A DNA stretch of 64,000 bases. Source: Paenibacillus glucanolyticus NBRC 15330. Lineage in GTDB: Bacteria > Bacillota > Bacilli > Paenibacillales > Paenibacillaceae. Shown here one piece after another: positions 58,857 through 64,000 of the stretch. The stretch's first letter is position 1. Every line of letters begins with the position of its first letter. The position numbers and the translations under genes are program-made. Below the pieces are notes generated by a model. It worked only from the letters and a program-made list of their open reading frames with translations. It was not told the DNA's origin and searched no databases. Location of the stretch: positions 124,001-188,000 of the forward strand of contig NZ_BIMC01000006.1 in assembly GCF_004000885.1 (NCBI RefSeq). The letters are read 5' to 3'.

Positions 58857-60599
58857 TTGGAACCGATATTGCAGGTTAAAAATTTGAGTGTAGCCTTTCA
58901 ATCCCGCGATTCAGAATTCCACGCAGTGCGCGGGGTGAGCTTTGAGGTGAAAAAAGGCGAAACGCTCGGAATCGTTGGTGAATCCGGGAGCGGCAAAAGC
59001 GTCACGGCACGCTCGATCATGCGGCTGCTGCCGTCCCCTCCTTCTTATATGAAGGATGGAGAGATCCGGTTCCTGGGCCAGAATCTGGCCGAGAAAACAG
59101 AGAAGGAAATGGAGAGTATTCGCGGTCGGGACATCGGGATGATATTTCAGGATCCGATGACGTCGCTTAATCCGACTATCCGAATCGGCGAACAAATATC
59201 GGAAAGCCTGGTTAAACACCAGAAGCTGTCCAAGCACGAGGCGAAGAAGCAAGCGCTTGATATGCTGAAGCTGGTTGGCATTCCGAACAGCGAAGCGCGC
59301 TACAATCAATACCCGCACGAATTCTCGGGCGGCATGCGCCAGCGGGTCATGATCGCGATTGCGCTTGCGTGCAGACCTGCACTGCTGATTGCCGATGAGC
59401 CTACAACGGCACTTGATGTGACGATACAGGCACAGATCCTCAATCTGATGAAGGATATGCAGGAGAGGTTCGGATCTTCCATTATATTGATCACGCATGA
59501 CCTCGGCGTCGTAGCGGGCATGTGTGATCGCGTGGCGGTAATGAAGGACGGCGTTATAGTAGAGACGGGAACGACGGAGGAAATCTTCGAGAATCCGCAG
59601 CATCCCTACACCTTGAAGCTGTTAAATGCGCTTCCGCGTCTGGACGAGAAGAAGAAAGCGAAGCCGGCGCCGATCATCGTGCCGAGCACGGACTATAAGG
59701 GACCTCTTTTGGAGGTTAAATCCTTGAAGCAGTATTTTGATATGGGCAAAGGCAATGTCCTCAAAGCGGTGAATGATATCAGCTTTCACATTCAGGCCGG
59801 CGAGACCCTCGGGGTAGTTGGAGAGTCCGGCAGTGGGAAATCGACGACAGGACGAGCTATTCTTCGCCTTCATCAGCCGACAGGGGGAGAAGTGCTGTAT
59901 CAAGGCATGTCCGTTAATCGTCTCTCTCCTTCGGAAATGAAGGCGATGCGTCGCCATATGCAGATGATATTCCAGGATCCGTATGCTTCACTGAACCCAA
60001 GATTGAAGGTTGTGGACATCATCGGCGAAGCGCTGGACGTTCACAAGCTGACCGGCAGCAAGCAGGAGCGAAAGAAACGGGTCGAGGAGCTGCTCGATAT
60101 GGTCGGATTGGATCCGGCCTATGCCACACGCTATCCGCATGAATTCTCCGGCGGTCAACGCCAGCGGATCGGGATTGCGCGCGCGCTTGCGGTAGAGCCG
60201 AAATTCATCGTGTGTGATGAGCCGCTTTCCGCGCTCGATGTATCGATCCAGTCGCAGATCGTAAAGCTGCTGGAGGAACTACAGCACCGACTTGGATTGA
60301 CGTATCTGTTTATTGCACATGACCTGTCGATGGTCAAGCACATCAGTGACCGCGTTGCTGTTATGTATATGGGCAAAATCGTGGAGCTCGCAGAAAGCGA
60401 GGAGCTGTACTCCAAACCGCAGCATGATTATACAAAGTCTCTGCTGGCGGCCATTCCGGTTCCCGATCCGAAGATTGAGTCCCAGAAGAAACGGGTGCTG
60501 CTGGATGAACGCACCGGTGAGGACAAGTATAATCTGGAGCATTCGGAGCTGGTGGAGGTATCGAAAGGCCACTGGGTGGCCATGCCAACCGGAGCCTGA
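58857..60599 (+). CDS. Fused DppD-DppF-type ABC ATP-binding protein
   Basis: A 580-residue protein joining the two ATPases of a peptide/nickel importer. Half one: Walker A IVGESGSGKSVTARSIMRLL, signature EFSGGMRQRVMIAIALACRP, Walker B LLIADEPTTALDVT. Half two: Walker A VVGESGSGKSTTGRAILRLH, signature EFSGGQRQRIGIARALAVEP, Walker B IVCDEPLSALDVS. Both sites are intact, and each half ends with the oligopeptide-type C-terminal (HPYTLKLLNALPR and QHDYTKSLLAAIP). It starts with TTG at 58857 five bases after AGGTGAG. It is transcribed away from the permease/binding-protein operon, with a shared 147-bp control region. Confidence 0.94.
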   Translation: MEPILQVKNLSVAFQSRDSEFHAVRGVSFEVKKGETLGIVGESGSGKSVTARSIMRLLPSPPSYMKDGEIRFLGQNLAEKTEKEMESIRGRDIGMIFQDPMTSLNPTIRIGEQISESLVKHQKLSKHEAKKQALDMLKLVGIPNSEARYNQYPHEFSGGMRQRVMIAIALACRPALLIADEPTTALDVTIQAQILNLMKDMQERFGSSIILITHDLGVVAGMCDRVAVMKDGVIVETGTTEEIFENPQHPYTLKLLNALPRLDEKKKAKPAPIIVPSTDYKGPLLEVKSLKQYFDMGKGNVLKAVNDISFHIQAGETLGVVGESGSGKSTTGRAILRLHQPTGGEVLYQGMSVNRLSPSEMKAMRRHMQMIFQDPYASLNPRLKVVDIIGEALDVHKLTGSKQERKKRVEELLDMVGLDPAYATRYPHEFSGGQRQRIGIARALAVEPKFIVCDEPLSALDVSIQSQIVKLLEELQHRLGLTYLFIAHDLSMVKHISDRVAVMYMGKIVELAESEELYSKPQHDYTKSLLAAIPVPDPKIESQKKRVLLDERTGEDKYNLEHSELVEVSKGHWVAMPTGA

Positions 60600-60613
60600 T
60601 CGTACAATAATAG

Positions 60614-60647
60614 AACCTGTCCCGACCGGAGTCGGGGCAGGTTTTTT
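60614..60647 (+). terminator. Terminator after fused ATPase gene
   Basis: AACCTGTCCCGAC with GTCGGGGCAGGTT (60614-60626/60631-60643), then T6. Confidence 0.92.
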
Positions 60648-60749
60648 GTTGAATAAGGAGTATGAAGTTCAGAAGTTTACCGCCTTGATCTCGCAAAAAA
60701 CTTTCGCTAATAACTTCGGCTGGATAGATTGAACTAATGAAAAGAAGAA

Positions 60750-60929
60750 CCTCAACGGAGAAGGCGGAATTATTCTGGAGGAGCGGTAGCGGTCGCCCGA
60801 AAGCTTTCCAAAGGAAAGCTCGCATCGGAAGCATATACTGCACCCGGATTTCAACCATTTTTAATGGATTGATAGAAATCTGGGGGCAACAGCGATCGGA
60901 AGAATAATCCGTATTCGTAGTGATGCTCG
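60750..60929. repeat. Structured dispersed repeat, copy B
   Basis: Homologue of 53541-53709. Closing arms GGAATTATTCT (60766-60776) and AGAATAATCC (60901-60910), AGCTTTCC/GGAAAGCT (60802-60809/60813-60820), CCCGGATTTC/GAAATCTGGG (60843-60852/60875-60884) with a small CCATT/AATGG hairpin in the loop. Placed in a 583-bp gene-free gap. Confidence 0.85.
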
Positions 60930-60977
60930 GGCTGAGAATCTTTAGTTCAACTTATATAGATGCGGTCTGTCTTCTGA

Positions 60978-61006
60978 GGAAGGTACGTCGATAGACGTCT
61001 TCCTGA
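60978..61006. other. Isolated hairpin in the gene-free gap
   Basis: AGGAAGGTACGTC, loop GATA, GACGTCTTCCT: stable stem with a two-base bulge and no T-run. Apart from this and the repeat, I see nothing in 60648-61182 except the SGNH upstream region. Confidence 0.5.
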
Positions 61007-61182
61007 TTCAACGGGGCAGTCCAAAAATTCACTCATAAATCGATGATTTGCATGATTCATTAAAAGGAATTGAGCCCTGTATGGCAAATATGTAATCCTA
61101 GGAAGCGTTCTCACGAGAAAATGAGCGTAACGAGTTTCCAATTGTACGTACAATAGCACCATACGGATGAGGAGGAAATGCA

Positions 61183-61818
61183 ATGAATCGTTTGCAGCAA
61201 GGGGATGTTGTATTATTTCAAGGGGACAGCATTACGGATTGCGGACGTGACCGGAACTTCTCCGGCAGCTTGGGCAACGGTTATCCGCTATTGATCGACT
61301 CGATGTTTGGCATGAAATTTCCGGAGTTGAATGTAACCTTTTTGAATAGAGGGATCAGTGGAAACCGGGTCGTCGATCTGAATGGCAGATGGCAGGAGGA
61401 TTGCCTGGACCTGAGGCCCGACTGGGTATCCATCTATATCGGAATCAATGACACCTGGCGCCGGTATGATAGCGGAGATCCGACAAGCACCGAGGATTTC
61501 AAGTCCGGGTACCGTAAATTGATCGAACGCACCAAAGAGGCGCTGGACGCCAAGCTGGTTCTCGTAGAACCGTTTGTGCTGCCGCATCCGGAGGATCGCA
61601 GAGTTTGGCGCGAGGATCTGGATCCGAAAATTACGGCGGTGCGCGAATTGGCAGTTGAATACGGTGCGCTGCTGGTGCCGCTGGACGGCTTGTTCGCTGC
61701 AGCGTCGGTGCGCCGCGAAGCGGCCTTCTGGGCTCCGGACGGCGTGCATCCGTCACCTGCCGGGCACGGCCTGATTGCGAAGGCTTGGCTCGAAACGATG
61801 GGCGTTCGTTTGGATTAA
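61183..61818 (+). CDS. SGNH/GDSL hydrolase
   Basis: A 211-residue SGNH-fold esterase/lipase without signal peptide, so cytoplasmic. All four blocks are present: block I with the nucleophile Ser in VVLFQGDSITDCGRD, block II Gly in NRGISGNRVVDL, block III Asn in SIYIGINDTW, and block V Asp/His in FWAPDGVHPSPAGH. Such short intracellular members often deacetylate sugars or xylo-oligosaccharides. The following sugar ABC transporter gives mild support for a carbohydrate esterase role. GAGGAGG precedes the ATG, and a terminator follows. Confidence 0.93.
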   Translation: MNRLQQGDVVLFQGDSITDCGRDRNFSGSLGNGYPLLIDSMFGMKFPELNVTFLNRGISGNRVVDLNGRWQEDCLDLRPDWVSIYIGINDTWRRYDSGDPTSTEDFKSGYRKLIERTKEALDAKLVLVEPFVLPHPEDRRVWREDLDPKITAVRELAVEYGALLVPLDGLFAAASVRREAAFWAPDGVHPSPAGHGLIAKAWLETMGVRLD

Positions 61819-61865
61819 GGCATACACCCTGTAGGTGTAATATGCACTTAAACAGCTTGTCCACT

Positions 61866-61913
61866 AAAAAGAGCTCGGGCATGAAATGTAAGCAGCCCGC
61901 AGCTCTCTTTTTT
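61866..61913 (+). terminator. Terminator after SGNH hydrolase gene
   Basis: AAAAAGAGCTCGGGC with GCCCGCAGCTCTCTTTTTT (one bulged base), a long symmetrical hairpin. Confidence 0.88.
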
Positions 61914-62088
61914 CATAAGAATGACATACAGCTCTGAAATGCGGGCTTGCAGCTACCGATACATATATAAACAAAGGAATGACGTTGAGAAAATGCAAGC
62001 TTCCCGAAGGAGGCCTGCCCGAGAGTTAGAAATAACTTTCATTTTTTTTGCCTGCATGGTGTAATGCATTAAAGCGAAAAAATAATAG

Positions 62089-62117
62089 TTGACGCCTTTG
62101 TTTAAATCCTATAGGAT
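62089..62117 (+). promoter_or_regulatory. Promoter of the sugar ABC operon
   Basis: TTGACG (62089-62094), 17-bp spacer, TAGGAT (62112-62117), 48 bp before the ATG. Confidence 0.6.
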
Positions 62118-62164
62118 TACTTGTATTAATAGTCCTTTTTACGGAAAACAGGGGGAGAGAGAAC

Positions 62165-63286
62165 ATGAAAGGCAGTAAACATGTAAGGAAATTAACGGCG
62201 CTGGTGCTCGCGTTTATGATTGTCTTAACCGGATGTGCCGAATCAGGCAGCGGCAGTGGTAAGGGAGCAGGCAATCTGGCCGACAAGGTCGAGAACCTGC
62301 CGGCAGGCATTGCCGAGAAGGATCCGGTGAAGCTGATGGTGGTTCGCAAGATCGGGGGCGATGATCATACGGCACAATTTTTTGCTGGTGCGAAGCAGGA
62401 AGGCGAGGCTCTCGGCTTTAAGGTAGATACCTTCTCGGCGAACGGGGACTCCGCCAAATTCCATGATGCCATCGCGCAGGCCATTGACAGTGATTACGAT
62501 GGATTTATTATATCGCATGGAGACGATCCTGCATCGGTTCAAGATGTGAAGAAGATCACGGATAAAGGGATTCCGGTTGTCACCTTCGACTCCCTGCCGG
62601 AGATCGGAGACATTGCAGGGGTTACGCAGACCTCGCAAGACGATGAGCAGCTCGCGAAGCTTGCGCTGGACAAGCTGGTTGAAGAGCAAGGACCGGATGC
62701 TAACATTGCATACCTGTGGGTGGATGGATTCCCGCCGATGGTACGCCGTAATGCAGTCTATCAGGAAACGTTGAAGAACAACCCGGGCATTAAGGAAGTG
62801 GAGCGCTTCGGCGTAGCGAGCGACCAGACTTCCCTGGAAACGCAAAATGCGGTATCCGCCATCCTGACGAAATATCCGAAGGGTGAGCTCGACGCGATCT
62901 TTGCAACGTGGGATGCGTTTGCGATCGGCGCGGCCAGAGCGCTGGAGGAAGCCGGACGTACCGAGGTTAAGATTTACGGCATCGACGTGTCCAATGCGGA
63001 CCTGGAGCTGATTCAGAAGAAGGACAGCCCATGGGTGGCTACGGCTGCCGTAGATCCGAAAATGATCGGTGCAATCAATGTCCGTTTGCTTGCCAAGAAA
63101 ATTGCTGGCGAGGAAACACCTGCTGTCTACAACCTGGAGCCTGTATTGATTGAGCGTTCCGGCCTTGAGGGTTCAACCGAAGCGGTCAACATGGTGAACC
63201 TGGCTGATATCATCCCTAGCTGGGGAACGAGCACCGAGTTCGAAGAGGACTGGATGAAGGCACTGAAAGCTGCCAACGGCAAATAA
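62165..63286 (+). CDS. Sugar-binding lipoprotein (RbsB/XylF type)
   Basis: A 373-residue periplasmic-binding-protein-like lipoprotein (peripla_BP_4; lipobox VLTGC). Features: VVRKIGGDDHTAQFFAGAKQ with EGEALGF, AIAQAIDSDYDGFIISHGDD, GIPVVTFDSLPEI, LAKLALDKLVEEQG, FATWDAFAIGAARALEEAGR. Members bind ribose, xylose, galactose, rhamnose or autoinducer-2-like ligands; the ligand cannot be fixed by eye. It is the first gene of a ribose-type transporter whose ATPase follows and whose permease should lie beyond the window. A hairpin after the stop probably limits downstream expression, as in the nucleoside operon. Confidence 0.92.
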   Translation: MKGSKHVRKLTALVLAFMIVLTGCAESGSGSGKGAGNLADKVENLPAGIAEKDPVKLMVVRKIGGDDHTAQFFAGAKQEGEALGFKVDTFSANGDSAKFHDAIAQAIDSDYDGFIISHGDDPASVQDVKKITDKGIPVVTFDSLPEIGDIAGVTQTSQDDEQLAKLALDKLVEEQGPDANIAYLWVDGFPPMVRRNAVYQETLKNNPGIKEVERFGVASDQTSLETQNAVSAILTKYPKGELDAIFATWDAFAIGAARALEEAGRTEVKIYGIDVSNADLELIQKKDSPWVATAAVDPKMIGAINVRLLAKKIAGEETPAVYNLEPVLIERSGLEGSTEAVNMVNLADIIPSWGTSTEFEEDWMKALKAANGK

Positions 63287-63303
63287 ACAGCATTATTCCT
63301 ACA

Positions 63304-63334
63304 GGCGCTCTTGTCGGTTATCGATAAGGGCGCC
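63304..63334 (+). terminator. Intercistronic stem-loop after sugar-binding protein gene
   Basis: GGCGCTCTTGTCG (63304-63316) pairs with CGATAAGGGCGCC (63322-63334, two wobble pairs); there is no T-run, so it looks like a 3'-end stabiliser or partial terminator. Confidence 0.55.
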
Positions 63335-63361
63335 CTATCCTATTTGAAGGGAAGAATACAC

Positions 63362-64000
63362 TTGCGAAGCGTTATGGAGACAACAGCCGTCACTTCGACC
63401 ACTCTGTCGACTGAGGCCCCCTTACTTCAAATGAAGCACATCTCGATTTCTTTTCCAGGCGTTAAGGCGTTGACCGATGTTGACTTTCAGACGACCGCAG
63501 GGACTGCCCATGCGTTGATCGGTGCGAATGGAGCGGGGAAATCGACTCTGATGAAGATCCTATCGGGAGCGTACAACCACTACGAGGGAGAAATCTGGCT
63601 GGATGGACGCGAGGTACACATTCGTTCGCCGAAGGAAGCGAAGGATCTCGGCATTCAGATCGTGTATCAAGAGGTGGATACGGCACTCATTCCGAACCTG
63701 ACCGTCGGGGAGAACATCATGCTGGACCGGACGGTTCATGATATGGGAAGAAGGCACCTGATCCGCTGGAAGGAACTCTATCAGGAAGCCGAATCCATCC
63801 TGGCGCGCATGAATATACGGGTCTCCGGCAAAAAGCTGATTTCGGAGCTGACGCTGGCCGAGAAGCAGATGGTCCTGATCGCAAGAGCCGTCTCCAAGCA
63901 GTGCCGGATTCTGGTGCTCGACGAGCCGACAGCTCCGCTCAGCCACAGCGAAACCGAGCAGCTATTCAAGCTGGTGCGCAAGCTGAAGGAGGATGGAGTC
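63362..64000 (+). CDS. Sugar ABC transporter ATP-binding protein (RbsA/MglA type, 3' end cut)
   Basis: The first 213 codons of a double-NBD ATPase (family length about 500). Walker A IGANGAGKSTLMKILSGAYN, QIVYQEVDTALIPNLTVGEN, a degenerate signature region SELTLAEKQMVLIARAV and Walker B ILVLDEPTAPLS are visible. The frame is open to the last base. Start: TTG 63362 behind AAGGGAAG, giving RSVMETTAV; ATG 63374 is an in-frame alternative with no site at proper distance. Works with the binding lipoprotein at 62165. Confidence 0.9.
   Translation, partial: MRSVMETTAVTSTTLSTEAPLLQMKHISISFPGVKALTDVDFQTTAGTAHALIGANGAGKSTLMKILSGAYNHYEGEIWLDGREVHIRSPKEAKDLGIQIVYQEVDTALIPNLTVGENIMLDRTVHDMGRRHLIRWKELYQEAESILARMNIRVSGKKLISELTLAEKQMVLIARAVSKQCRILVLDEPTAPLSHSETEQLFKLVRKLKEDGV

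Noticed and set aside
60947..61183. 78-codon minus-strand frame before the SGNH gene
   Set aside because: No ribosome site, spans a hairpin and the SGNH upstream region; composition does not look coding.

Overview
The window looks like a stretch of chromosome from a Paenibacillus-type Firmicute. The signs are moderate GC content, strong AGGAGG-type ribosome binding sites with frequent GTG/TTG starts, an S-layer homology protein, spore-coat-type ATP-grasp (YheC/D) and PadR/HxlR/YesM-type regulators, and many ABC importers. I see no rRNA, tRNA, CRISPR array, phage or complete insertion sequence. The species is not identifiable from the sequence alone.

Layout. 1-8.3 kb: housekeeping and accessory singletons (aldo/keto reductase, DinB, CYTH, CAP-domain, YheC/D, small haem-oxidase-like membrane protein, MmcQ/YjbR, GH19 chitinase, MATE exporter). 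8.3-15 kb: a MalT-like LuxR regulator divergent from a 1302-residue RCC1/SLH surface protein. 15.3-21.5 kb: a nucleoside-uptake operon (BMP lipoprotein, ATPase, two permeases) continuing into a YuiH-like molybdopterin enzyme and a nucleoside phosphorylase. 21.5-25 kb: a tandem repeat, a second DinB gene, a broken TipAS-like gene, then a TetR gene with an epimerase and two tiny membrane proteins, each unit preceded by the same 18-bp operator-like sequence. 25-27 kb: a small sigma factor translationally coupled to an unusual repeat protein. 27.7-29.7 kb: htpG behind a perfect CIRCE operator. 29.8-34 kb: DUF3298 protein, padR-MFS pair, divergent hxlR/NADPH oxidoreductase, GrpB remnant. 34-45.4 kb: a YesM/AraC two-component system divergent from a carbohydrate ABC importer followed by a TIM-barrel isomerase, two Gfo/Idh dehydrogenases, a NagB-like deaminase and NagA, which reads as a complete uptake and catabolic route for an amino-sugar compound. 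45.6-53.4 kb: small regulators, a third DinB, erythromycin-esterase-like protein, RlmA-like methyltransferase, VOC protein and a frameshifted hydrolase remnant. 53.8-60.6 kb: a peptide/nickel-type ABC transporter with remodelled parts. 61-64 kb: SGNH hydrolase and the start of a ribose-type sugar ABC transporter cut by the window end.

The most unusual items are: (i) the binding protein at 53844-55664, whose two halves appear in reversed order relative to the DppA/OppA family (a circular permutation), with both partner permeases carrying large N-terminal membrane extensions; (ii) the TetR regulon with three matching operators and two 26- and 31-residue single-span membrane proteins absent from ordinary ORF calls; (iii) a structured intergenic repeat present twice (about 53.55 and 60.75 kb) with compensatory base changes in its closing stem; (iv) the sigma factor plus IGNVGM-bounded repeat protein pair.
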